Below, one piece after another: positions 1 through 5,805 of a stretch of DNA of 7,937 bases. The number at the start of each line of letters is the position of its first letter. Position 1 is the stretch's first letter. Origin of the DNA: Promethearchaeota archaeon. GTDB taxonomy: Archaea > Asgardarchaeota > Lokiarchaeia > Sigynarchaeales > MK-D1. Where the stretch lies: assembly GCA_016839865.1 (NCBI GenBank), contig JAEOTN010000073.1, forward strand, positions 1 through 7,937. Direction: 5' to 3'. Below the pieces are notes generated by a model. The model did not search any database, had not been told where the DNA came from, and saw nothing but the letters and a program-made list of their open reading frames with translations. The position numbers were made by a program, and so were the translations under genes.

Positions 1-121
1 GTGGAATATGACAAGCAAATCCAATTTCTTTCAAGTTATTTTTAATTGCGTACTGTACATATTCTTCCATATCCCCTTCGGCATGGTTGCAGTATTTTGT
101 ATGAATATGATAGTCAAACAT
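1..121 (-). CDS. PHP-family phosphoesterase, histidinol-phosphatase-like (N-terminal fragment, cut by window edge)
   Basis: The minus strand from an ATG at 121-119 encodes 40 residues that run off the window at base 1. It begins MFDYHIHTKYCNHAEGD, continues with an EEYVQYAIKN helix, and ends in EIGFACHIP. This matches the N-terminus of PHP-domain histidinol phosphatases (HisJ/HisK type), which hydrolyse L-histidinol phosphate late in histidine synthesis. The family pattern is HxHT, C..HA.G..EE.V, then EIGF.DH.P. Likely metal ligands visible are His5, His7, His13 and His38. The residue before the last His is normally Asp and is Cys37 here. There is no clear ribosome binding site before the ATG, but a TATA-like stretch lies about 26-33 nt upstream, which fits a leaderless mRNA. 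It diverges from the MBL gene. Family assignment is confident; the exact substrate is not, because most of the protein is missing. Confidence 0.8.
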   Translation of the reverse strand, partial: MFDYHIHTKYCNHAEGDMEEYVQYAIKNNLKEIGFACHIP

Positions 122-186
122 CAGCAAGTGCAACAATAACCAAATTGATATAATGTTATTGATAAGCTGAGATCAAAGGTGGTTAG
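122..186. promoter_or_regulatory. Divergent promoter region between the PHP and MBL genes
   Basis: This 65-bp gap must serve both flanking genes. An AT-rich core, GATATAAT at 147-154, reads as ATTATATC on the minus strand and sits at the expected TATA distance from the PHP ATG, supporting leaderless transcription. The same core or the following TTATTGATAA could serve the plus strand. The heptamer ATTGATA occurs twice as a direct repeat (144-150 and 158-164), overlapping the TATA region. GGTGGT at 178-183 is the likely Shine-Dalgarno site for the GTG start at 187. The assignments come from spacing and composition only. Confidence 0.45.
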
Positions 187-882
187 GTGCCATACTCTCA
201 AATAACAGAAAATGTGTTTCAGATCGGCGGAGGAAATCTCAGTGGGACAGGCGATGCTGGAGTGTTTCTTGTAAAATGTAAAGACTCTTCTATGGTTCTT
301 ATTGATAGTGGAGTTGATTCATATGAAATCTTGATGAAAAATATCGAAGAGATTGGATTAGACACTAGTAAAATTATAGGATTAGTACTGACTCATGCTC
401 ATATCGATCATACAGGATCTGCAGCCGATCTAAAAAAAAATCATCCAAGGATGAAAATTTATGCCCATGATTGGGAAAGAGAAGCAATAGAAGGTGTAGA
501 GGGGACGGAAAGTATTACTGCAGCAAGTTGGTATGGAATTACATACAATCCAGTCAGTGTTGATGTTGTTCTGAAGAAACAAGAAGAAACACATACAATT
601 GGTGAAACTAATTTTCTTTTCATTCATACACCCGGGCACACCCCTGGTTCAATAGTAGTAATAGTAATAGACGAAGGAAAGAAAGTTTTATTTGGTCAGG
701 ACATTCATGGTCCTTTTTTAAGAGATTTTAATTCCAATATGAAGGATTGGGCAGACTCTATGAAGTTATTGATCTCAAAAAATGCTGATATATTATGTGA
801 AGGACATTATGGGATCTATAAACCTGCTGCAAATGTTGAAAAATACATACGTGGTCAGCTACGTCAAAATAACTTAGGGTGA
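187..882 (+). CDS. Metallo-beta-lactamase-fold metallo-hydrolase
   Basis: This 231-residue protein is a cytosolic MBL-fold hydrolase of glyoxalase II-like size, with no signal peptide. The dinuclear metal site is complete: THAHIDH (His70, His72, Asp74, His75), HTPGHTPGS (His151), GQD (Asp172) and GHYG near the C-terminus (His207). The motif order is that of general thioester- or phosphoester-hydrolysing MBL enzymes rather than beta-lactamases or the nuclease branch, and no extra RNase or flavodiiron domain is attached. The GTG start is supported by GGTGGT just upstream and by an in-frame TAG at 184-186 that rules out any earlier start. Four bases separate its stop from the DUF711 start, and the stop lies inside that gene's Shine-Dalgarno sequence, so the two are probably co-translated. 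The substrate cannot be read from the sequence. Confidence 0.93.
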   Translation: MPYSQITENVFQIGGGNLSGTGDAGVFLVKCKDSSMVLIDSGVDSYEILMKNIEEIGLDTSKIIGLVLTHAHIDHTGSAADLKKNHPRMKIYAHDWEREAIEGVEGTESITAASWYGITYNPVSVDVVLKKQEETHTIGETNFLFIHTPGHTPGSIVVIVIDEGKKVLFGQDIHGPFLRDFNSNMKDWADSMKLLISKNADILCEGHYGIYKPAANVEKYIRGQLRQNNLG

Positions 883-883
883 T
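875..883 (+). promoter_or_regulatory. Shine-Dalgarno sequence overlapping the MBL stop codon
   Basis: TTAGGGTGAT (874-883) contains GGTGAT, the classic archaeal complement to the 16S rRNA 3' end. It ends 3 nt before the DUF711 ATG at 887. The upstream gene's TGA stop (880-882) lies inside it, which points to coupled translation of the two genes. Confidence 0.75.
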
Positions 884-886
884 ACC

Positions 887-2131
887 ATGAAAATACGTGC
901 GATAACCTTAGGGGTTCCAATGAGTGAATTGGGGAGTGTAAAGGGAAAATTAAAGAATATTGCCGATTTACGTGAAGAATTCAATAACAACTCAATTGAT
1001 GTGCAAACAGTTAGGTTTTGTTCTAGTCCCTATACTGCTGACACAGAATACAATGAAAATTTTTTTCATCAAGTTCCTGAGATTTTAGACAACATTGATT
1101 CTTTAGTAAAGGAAAAACTTCTAGAATATTACTCGTTTTTACCAGGACTTTGTGATCAAGTAACACAATTATCACCAACACAAAGAAAAGTGATAAGAGA
1201 ATTACCGCAATACTTAGATCAACACCCAGTGATGTTTTCGAGTGTCCAAGCATCTTCTGTAAGAAATGGCATATCTTTTGAAGTAATCAAGGAATGTGCA
1301 TCATTAATCAAGAATCTGGCTTTAAAAGACCCCTTTATGAATTTACAGTTTGCAACTACGTTTAATATGCCCCCTAACACTCCATTTTTCCCCTCAGCTT
1401 ATCATCATGGAGAGGATACTAAGATATCTATTGCTCTAGAGGCAGCTGATGAAGTAGTGAACATAACTCAAGAATTTACGAATGGCAAACATTCGTTTAA
1501 ATGGTTAGAAGAACGTATTGTTCGTCGTTTTACAGATATATATGACAAGATTGCTGACATTATTGACCCATTTTGTGAGAAATTTGGTTTTTCTTACAGT
1601 GGTATGGATTTTAGCCCTGCCCAGTATCCTGAAATTGATAAAAGTATTGGAACAGCAATAGAAAACATAAAACTTTCCCATTTTGGTGAGGTTGGAACAG
1701 TATTTGCAATCGGTTTTCTAACTTCAGTCCTAAAAAAAGTTCAAAGACCAAAAATCGGCTTTTCTGGGTTCATGCAACCGTTATTGGAAGACTTCACGAT
1801 CGCAAAAAGGCATTCTGAGAAAAAATTCAATCTAACTCAGATGTTGCTAAATTCGACTGTATGTGGACTGGGATTGGATTGCATCCCTTTACCAGGGAAT
1901 ATTTCCGAAGAGACTCTCACATTACTGATGATGGATGTTGCAATGCTGTCAACTCGATTAAACAAGCCATTAACATGCAGATTAATGCCAATCTTGGGTA
2001 AAGATAGTGAAGATGTTACAGAGTTTGATTTTGAATACTTTACCAATTCAAAAATCTGTAGTATTGAACCATCTTCGCAATCTACACACATATGGGAGTT
2101 CATAAAGCGTAATCCAGGATATTTGATTTAG
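887..2131 (+). CDS. DUF711/UPF0210 family protein (PFL/RNR-like fold)
   Basis: This 414-residue soluble protein belongs to the DUF711 (UPF0210) family. Family marks seen in order are: MKIRAITLG at the start; VQTVRFCSSP at 39-48; FATTFNMPPNTPFFPSAYHH around 155-174; YSGMDFSPAQYP at 237-248; GLDCIPLPGN at 329-338; and NKPLTCRLMPILGK at 359-372. Known family structures resemble the ten-stranded barrel of pyruvate formate-lyase and ribonucleotide reductase, but no reaction is established, and no C-terminal glycyl-radical motif is visible here. It is somewhat shorter than the roughly 440-455 residues typical of bacterial members. In many bacteria the partner gene encodes an ACT-domain protein; here the upstream partner is an MBL hydrolase. 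The ATG is set by GGGTGAT just upstream. The 3' end overlaps the convergent DUF72 gene by four bases. Confidence 0.9.
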   Translation: MKIRAITLGVPMSELGSVKGKLKNIADLREEFNNNSIDVQTVRFCSSPYTADTEYNENFFHQVPEILDNIDSLVKEKLLEYYSFLPGLCDQVTQLSPTQRKVIRELPQYLDQHPVMFSSVQASSVRNGISFEVIKECASLIKNLALKDPFMNLQFATTFNMPPNTPFFPSAYHHGEDTKISIALEAADEVVNITQEFTNGKHSFKWLEERIVRRFTDIYDKIADIIDPFCEKFGFSYSGMDFSPAQYPEIDKSIGTAIENIKLSHFGEVGTVFAIGFLTSVLKKVQRPKIGFSGFMQPLLEDFTIAKRHSEKKFNLTQMLLNSTVCGLGLDCIPLPGNISEETLTLLMMDVAMLSTRLNKPLTCRLMPILGKDSEDVTEFDFEYFTNSKICSIEPSSQSTHIWEFIKRNPGYLI

Positions 2132-2928
2132 AAAAAATCAGTAATTTTCTTTGTTTTTGTAAAATCTTTATAGCGAATTCCTAGTAGTTGTTTAAGGGAG
2201 TTGGAATCAGTTGGAGAGAAACCCGAGTAGTGATTGTTGAAAATCACAAATATGTCAACTATATTTGTGTTTTCTTTTTGTTGTATGACAAATTGGGTCA
2301 AATGGTCCCATATTCTTGGAATTTGCCTCTGTACTTTATCAAATTTGGTTAAGGAGCGATTTCCAATCACACGGATATAGTAGCCATCTTGCCAATTGGG
2401 ATAATAAGGTGTAATATCATCAAGATACACCGTAGTTAGTATTTGATTTTTACCATTTAGAACAGATTTTAGAGTATCTTCTTCAAACCAAGAATTATGA
2501 CGAAGTTCAACAGCAGTTCTTAAGTCCAGGTTGATTTCTCTCAGAATCTCTCCTAGATATAATATATTATTATCGTTTTTCCGAAAGCTTGGAGGAAATT
2601 GTAGTAAAATGTATGCAGTTTTTTTCTCAATTGGTTTAATGGCATTAAGGAATATGTCTAGATTGTGCATACCTCTACCATAATCATTTGTATGTGTGAT
2701 TTTATTCCATACTTTGATACAAAATCGGAAATTATCAGGAACTGCGTTTATCCATTTTTTGAGTGTTGTCCGTCGTGGGATATTATAATGGGTGGAATTT
2801 ATTTCAACAACATCAAAAAATTTTGCATAATGGGATAGATGTCTCTCTTTCGATACATAATCGGGATAAAATGGTCCAATCCAGTCAGGATAATTCCATC
2901 CAGCGGAACCAATTCTAAATACTGGCAT
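2128..2928 (-). CDS. DUF72 (YecE-like) protein
   Basis: This 266-residue protein is a full-length member of the DUF72 / YecE family, a TIM-barrel fold with no settled biochemical role. Recognisable blocks are: RIGSAGWNYPDWIGPFYP at 5-22; VVEINSTHYNIP at 40-51; FCIKVWNKITH at 69-79; LLQFPPSF at 108-115; AVELRHNSW at 139-147; YYIRVIGN at 183-190; and IFNNHYSGFSP at 229-239, the conserved NNH segment. No signal peptide or membrane segment is present. An in-frame TAG directly before the ATG makes this the only upstream start. No good Shine-Dalgarno is visible; a TATA-like stretch at 2975-2987 would give a leader of about 27 nt. The gene is convergent with DUF711 and follows the longin-like gene on the same strand after 63 bp. 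Confidence 0.92.
   Translation of the reverse strand: MPVFRIGSAGWNYPDWIGPFYPDYVSKERHLSHYAKFFDVVEINSTHYNIPRRTTLKKWINAVPDNFRFCIKVWNKITHTNDYGRGMHNLDIFLNAIKPIEKKTAYILLQFPPSFRKNDNNILYLGEILREINLDLRTAVELRHNSWFEEDTLKSVLNGKNQILTTVYLDDITPYYPNWQDGYYIRVIGNRSLTKFDKVQRQIPRIWDHLTQFVIQQKENTNIVDIFVIFNNHYSGFSPTDSNSLKQLLGIRYKDFTKTKKITDFF
2145..2160 (+). terminator. T-rich tract, possible terminator for the MBL-DUF711 unit
   Basis: TTTTCTTTGTTTTTGT lies 14 nt past the DUF711 stop on the plus strand. Archaeal RNA polymerase commonly terminates at such tracts without a hairpin, and none is seen. The tract sits inside the 3' end of the DUF72 gene, where it encodes the Lys-rich tail on the other strand, so codon content alone may explain it. 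Confidence 0.35.
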
Positions 2929-2974
2929 CTATTGCTCAATCATAGAAAGGTAAGTCAACATCTAAACGTTGCTC

Positions 2975-2987
2975 ATATAATAATAAA
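2975..2987 (-). promoter_or_regulatory. TATA-like element upstream of the DUF72 gene
   Basis: On the minus strand this reads TTTATTATTATAT, between the longin-like gene stop (2992) and the DUF72 ATG (2928). Its centre predicts a transcription start near 2955 and a leader of about 27 nt. The same U-rich stretch, directly after the longin-like stop, could instead end that gene's transcript. Confidence 0.4.
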
Positions 2988-2991
2988 GAAA

Positions 2992-3378
2992 TTACCAAAA
3001 GGACTCGAGATATTTTCCAAAATCTTCAAAAGTGTCCATCTCGCCAACCCAAGAAGCAAGTTCCTCTCCAAATTCTTCGTGAAACAATTCAGAAAGTTTA
3101 GTCAACTCTTTACGAATATTTCTATCTTTAGCTTTCAGGTTTGTTCTTGCGATAAATAATAGCTTTTCATGCACATGAGTTGCGATCATTATCAATTTTG
3201 AATCTTTGAATTTAATGGACTCAACATTTTCACTTGAACTTACGTTAATGATGTCTACAAAAGCTGAAACAAATCCGGAAAATAGGTTCTTGTTTATTCC
3301 TGCAACTTTATCTTTCTTATTGTGATATAAAGTTATTCCATTTCTATCAATAATCCAGAATTCCAGAAAATTTGGCAT
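2992..3378 (-). CDS. Longin/roadblock-like small domain protein (Asgard type)
   Basis: This 128-residue protein appears to be one compact alpha-beta domain with no membrane segment. It opens with FWIIDRNGITLYH (7-19), a beta-hairpin pattern, then NLFSGFVSAFVDII (31-44), an amphipathic helix. Strands follow at IKFKDSKLIMIATH (55-68) and KLLFIARTN (72-80), then a long charged helix (about 82-107), ending in a short acidic, aromatic tail. This order matches the longin/roadblock-type sensor folds abundant in Asgard archaea, where many are proposed partners of Ras-like GTPases. No GTPase gene is in this window, so a partner is not shown. An in-frame TAA at 3394-3396 limits the start to ATG 3378. 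The fold call rests on pattern recognition and needs profile or structure comparison. Confidence 0.65.
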   Translation of the reverse strand: MPNFLEFWIIDRNGITLYHNKKDKVAGINKNLFSGFVSAFVDIINVSSSENVESIKFKDSKLIMIATHVHEKLLFIARTNLKAKDRNIRKELTKLSELFHEEFGEELASWVGEMDTFEDFGKYLESFW

Positions 3379-3652
3379 TTTACTCGTTTTCCATTAAAAT
3401 AAGATGTTGTAGTAACAAATCATACAATAATATCCTAGATTACTCGTTGTGCTAAATAATTTTGTTACAATCTAATATTTAACCGGTTGAAACTGCTCAT
3501 AGTATAATTCTTAGCTTGTGATAACTGTGTTAAGAAGAAATAAGTACCAATATAACTTCGTTCACATGTCCCTTCACGGAAACTCTCTTTATGCTGATAT
3601 CAAAAATTTTTCAACCATGTATTTATTTACAATCCTAATTTACAGTATTTTC
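3379..3652. other. 274-bp divergent intergenic region with short repeats
   Basis: No convincing gene lies between the longin-like and Fe-S protein starts. Present are: the 9-mer TTACTCGTT twice (3380-3388 and 3440-3448, exactly 60 bp apart); the inverted pair GTAACAAA (3412-3419) and TTTGTTAC (3461-3468); and the palindrome AACCGGTT (3481-3488), extendable to TTNAACCGGTTNAA. GATATTATTG on the minus strand, near 3424-3433, could be the TATA box for the longin-like gene. An open frame from GTG 3518 reads into the Fe-S protein, but it looks like untranslated leader DNA because a TATA box fits the later ATG. Confidence 0.5.
3619..3630 (+). promoter_or_regulatory. TATA box of the Fe-S protein gene
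   Basis: TATTTATTTACA is centred about 28 nt before ATG 3653. This is the spacing expected when transcription starts at or next to the start codon, and no Shine-Dalgarno precedes that ATG, so a leaderless mRNA is likely. It is the main reason for choosing 3653 over the upstream GTG at 3518. Confidence 0.5.
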
Positions 3653-4795
3653 ATGGAGACTTCAGTGTATCGAAAACTCCAACGTCATTTGGATACTTTC
3701 CCAATCGGATTCCCAGAAACACAAACAGGCGTTGATCTTCGAGTTCTGAAGTATTTTTTTACAGAAAAAGAAGCTGAAATTGCTCTTCACTTATCAATTT
3801 TACCACGATCAATCAACCAGATTTTTAGAAGTGCAAAACATCTTGGATACACAAAAGAAGAATTGAGAATTTTTCTTGATAAAATGGTTAAAAAACATCT
3901 TATCACGAGGAATAGTAGGAAAATTCGACCGAAATACAGAGGAGATATGTTAGCTGTTGGATTATATGAATATCAAGCTGAAAATATCGACAAGGAACTC
4001 TCAGAATTGATGCTGGAATATATGGAGGAGGGATTCAGAAACGAGTTCTTTCGGAAGGATACTGCATTGCAACTCCGTACGATACCTATCGAAAAATCTC
4101 TCAAACATGCGAATCCTATAACCACTTACGACAATGTAAGGGATTTAATCAATAAAAGTACGATGATCAACGTTGGAGCTTGTGTATGCAAAGTTAGTCA
4201 TGATCAAATAGGACAACCGTGTCAAAGAACAAATAACCGAGAGTGGTGCATTTCGTTAAGCTATAATAATAAACCACCTTTATCCCATGGTAAACGTCGA
4301 GACTTGACAAAAGAAGAGGCATTCGAGTTATTAGAAAAAGCTGAGAAAGAAGGTATGGTGCTTCAACCCTCGAATAGTAAGAAACCAGCATTTATTTGTG
4401 TTTGTTGTGGGTGTTGTTGTGGAGTTTTAAGTGAAGCTAAGTACTTGGATAACCCTTCTCAATTTTTTGAATCAAATTACTTCTCGATTGTAAATCCAGA
4501 GTTATGTGTAGGGTGTGGACTTTGTGCAAAGCGATGTAATATGGATGCGATCTCTATAATCGATGAAAAAGCTGTTGTGAATTTGCATCGATGCATTGGA
4601 TGCGGATTGTGCGTACCCACTTGCCCAAAAAACGCAATCAAATTATTTTCGAAGGATAAAATCAAAAAGCTCCCAGCAAACACCACAATGTTATACTTGA
4701 AAATATGGGATGGAAAAACACCAAAGCGAAAGATCTTAGGAATGGCTCTCCGTACTATATTGGGAATGAAGTTAACCCCCAATGACGAAAAATAA
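3653..4795 (+). CDS. Polycysteine 4Fe-4S protein with winged-helix-like N-terminus and tandem ferredoxin motifs
   Basis: This 380-residue cytosolic protein resembles uncharacterised 4Fe-4S binding proteins of anaerobic prokaryotes. Residues about 28-100 look like a winged helix (VLKYFFTEKEAEIALHL, then ELRIFLDKMVKKHLI). All 18 cysteines lie after residue 176. A first group is C177-x-C179-x10-C190-x8-C199. A dense cluster follows: C249, C251, C252, C254, C255, C256 (CVCCGCCC). Two ferredoxin motifs close the set: C285/C288/C291/C295 and C314/C317/C320/C324. The second ends in the usual Cys-Pro; the first has Cys-Asn. Two 4Fe-4S clusters are therefore well supported, and the first ten cysteines could hold more metal. 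A role in electron transfer or redox sensing is inferred. The ATG at 3653 is preferred over GTG 3518 because of the TATA box at 3619 and the METSVYRKLQ opening. Confidence 0.85.
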   Translation: METSVYRKLQRHLDTFPIGFPETQTGVDLRVLKYFFTEKEAEIALHLSILPRSINQIFRSAKHLGYTKEELRIFLDKMVKKHLITRNSRKIRPKYRGDMLAVGLYEYQAENIDKELSELMLEYMEEGFRNEFFRKDTALQLRTIPIEKSLKHANPITTYDNVRDLINKSTMINVGACVCKVSHDQIGQPCQRTNNREWCISLSYNNKPPLSHGKRRDLTKEEAFELLEKAEKEGMVLQPSNSKKPAFICVCCGCCCGVLSEAKYLDNPSQFFESNYFSIVNPELCVGCGLCAKRCNMDAISIIDEKAVVNLHRCIGCGLCVPTCPKNAIKLFSKDKIKKLPANTTMLYLKIWDGKTPKRKILGMALRTILGMKLTPNDEK

Positions 4796-4805
4796 ATATA
4801 TTAAA
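4796..4805 (+). promoter_or_regulatory. TATA box of the gene at 4831
   Basis: AATATATTAA directly follows the Fe-S gene's TAA stop and is centred about 30 nt before ATG 4831. The gene can therefore be transcribed separately with little or no leader. GAAGGA abuts the ATG (4825-4830), too close to act as a normal Shine-Dalgarno site. Confidence 0.5.
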
Positions 4806-4830
4806 AATAATAGATAGGAATGACGAAGGA

Positions 4831-5571
4831 ATGGCGGAAAAAAACACCATTGATCAAATTCTACAACTTCTGGGCAATCCAGTAGGTTCCGATGATTTCC
4901 TATCCTTATTGAATGGATATCCGTCATTTAAGCTAGCATTTATCGTCAACGAGACGCGTAAGTTTCTGAATTATTTCAGTACGTATTTAAGAGGTATGGA
5001 ATTCCAAAAAAGAATATTCGAGATCATTATGATTTCTTATGAGATTTGTGATCTTGTTGATAACATGCCCGATGTCTTATTGAAGACTTCTTTTGTTAAT
5101 CTACTCGAACTGTATCTTGATTACTCCCCAATTGAACAAAAAGATGAAATGCTGAATTATCTAAGCCTAAGCTTTGATAGTCTTGCACCCGGACCCAAAA
5201 TTCTGAATCTTTGTTTGTTGGTCGATCCTGTATTAAAATCCAACCAATACATCCTTGATCAAGAGAAATCAGCCGAAATTGAAGTAGTATACGCCCCAAT
5301 GACGAGTTCAGAACTCCAAGTGAAAACTGAAGTAGATAGATGGATCAAAAATCAAAAATTAGACTTGGAGCGACAAGATTTCTTAACTAGACAACTATCA
5401 ACATTATTACGTGATTTATCAGTTCGAAAAGGAATCAATACAACCACAGAAGCTTACAAAGAATTGGAAATTGAATGTCAAGAGATGTTGAATATGCAGT
5501 TTACAGTTATTTCATTGATGAGTGAGCTTGGAGATGAAGATATTGGTCCAAAGCCATTAAAAGCTGTGTAA
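4831..5571 (+). CDS. Hypothetical protein, predicted all-helical
   Basis: I do not recognise this 246-residue protein. It has no signal peptide, no clear membrane segment and no catalytic or nucleotide-binding motif. The N-terminal 145 residues look like stacked amphipathic helices (for example FKLAFIVNETRKFLNYFSTY, 33-52; KRIFEIIMISYEICDLV, 60-76; LLKTSFVNLLELYLDY, 83-98), loosely like a helical-repeat scaffold. A short link with EVVYAPMTSSEL (151-162) leads to a charged helical region (about 163-215) and a final hydrophobic helix with an acidic tail. Such an arrangement suits a protein-protein interaction role, but this is inference. It lies 35 bp after the Fe-S gene on the same strand with its own TATA box, so a link to that protein is possible but unproved. 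Codon use matches the neighbours. Confidence 0.75.
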   Translation: MAEKNTIDQILQLLGNPVGSDDFLSLLNGYPSFKLAFIVNETRKFLNYFSTYLRGMEFQKRIFEIIMISYEICDLVDNMPDVLLKTSFVNLLELYLDYSPIEQKDEMLNYLSLSFDSLAPGPKILNLCLLVDPVLKSNQYILDQEKSAEIEVVYAPMTSSELQVKTEVDRWIKNQKLDLERQDFLTRQLSTLLRDLSVRKGINTTTEAYKELEIECQEMLNMQFTVISLMSELGDEDIGPKPLKAV

Positions 5572-5583
5572 AAAAAAATAAAA
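5570..5583 (-). terminator. Oligo-T terminator for the metal-binding miniprotein gene
   Basis: On the minus strand this reads TTTTATTTTTTTTT, 17 nt past the stop of the 65-aa gene (5601-5603). A tract of nine T residues is a typical intrinsic archaeal termination signal. It overlaps the last bases of the convergent helical-protein gene. On the plus strand, the T-rich stretch at 5599-5610 may serve the opposite transcript. Confidence 0.55.
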
Positions 5584-5600
5584 GTATTGATGAATTTCGT

Positions 5601-5798
5601 TTATTTCTTTAAGGAAAGGGGTTTACCGCAACACATAAAACTGCAACCTTCATGCTTGTGATCGTGGTCATGATCATCAGAGCATCCGCAAGAGCTTGCA
5701 TCGTCGGAACATGATGTGCAAGTTTTAATTACTTTTAGTTCTAATCCACAGTCGCAGGTATATACCTCTCCTTCTTTCATTGTGTGACAATCTGGCAT
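5601..5798 (-). CDS. Desulforedoxin-like miniprotein with Cys/His-rich metal-binding insert
   Basis: This 65-residue protein has ten Cys and five His. Its frame resembles desulforedoxin and the N-terminal domain of desulfoferrodoxin: GEVYTCDCGLELKVIK (10-25) and, near the end, CCGKPLSL (56-63), which in that family bind one iron through CxxC plus CC. Here the first pair is CxC (C15, C17), one residue shorter. Between the halves is a roughly 30-residue insert with C27, C30, C37, C39, the alternating DDHDHDHKHE run (His43, 45, 47, 49) and C52, suited to binding a second soft or transition metal. It could be a redox protein, a metal carrier or a zinc-ribbon relative. AAGGA at 5810-5814 is a rather distant ribosome binding site, and TTTTTAATAG near 5844-5853 a possible TATA box. 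It converges on the helical-protein gene. Confidence 0.75.
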   Translation of the reverse strand: MPDCHTMKEGEVYTCDCGLELKVIKTCTSCSDDASSCGCSDDHDHDHKHEGCSFMCCGKPLSLKK

Positions 5799-5805
5799 TT
5801 TATCT

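Noticed and set aside
637..650. CCCGGGCACACCCCTGG as a GC-rich regulatory site
   Set aside because: It encodes the conserved HTPGHTPG metal-binding motif of the MBL enzyme, so the composition is explained by the protein.
187..2928. A defence or toxin-antitoxin island suggested by MBL, DUF711 and DUF72 genes in a row
   Set aside because: All three are widespread housekeeping-like families, with no nuclease, NTPase, toxin, integrase or repeat array nearby.
2839..3159. Plus-strand open frame of 106 codons
   Set aside because: It lies opposite the DUF72 and longin-like genes, spans both plus their gap, and has no family-like motif or ribosome binding site.
3518..3652. Upstream GTG start adding 45 residues, including a hydrophobic YLFTILIYSIF stretch, to the Fe-S protein
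   Set aside because: A TATA box at 3619 with leaderless spacing fits ATG 3653, the family-like N-terminus starts there, and the extension resembles translated AT-rich leader DNA rather than a membrane anchor.
4178..4624. Possible heterodisulfide reductase HdrA/HdrC subunit, suggested by the tandem 4Fe-4S and CCG motifs
   Set aside because: There is no flavin-binding domain, no HdrB-type spaced CCG repeats and no hdr neighbours; the N-terminal arrangement is different.
4477..4782. Minus-strand open frame of 101 codons
   Set aside because: It is a shadow of the ferredoxin region; its His/Pro pattern comes from reading Cys-Gly codons backwards.
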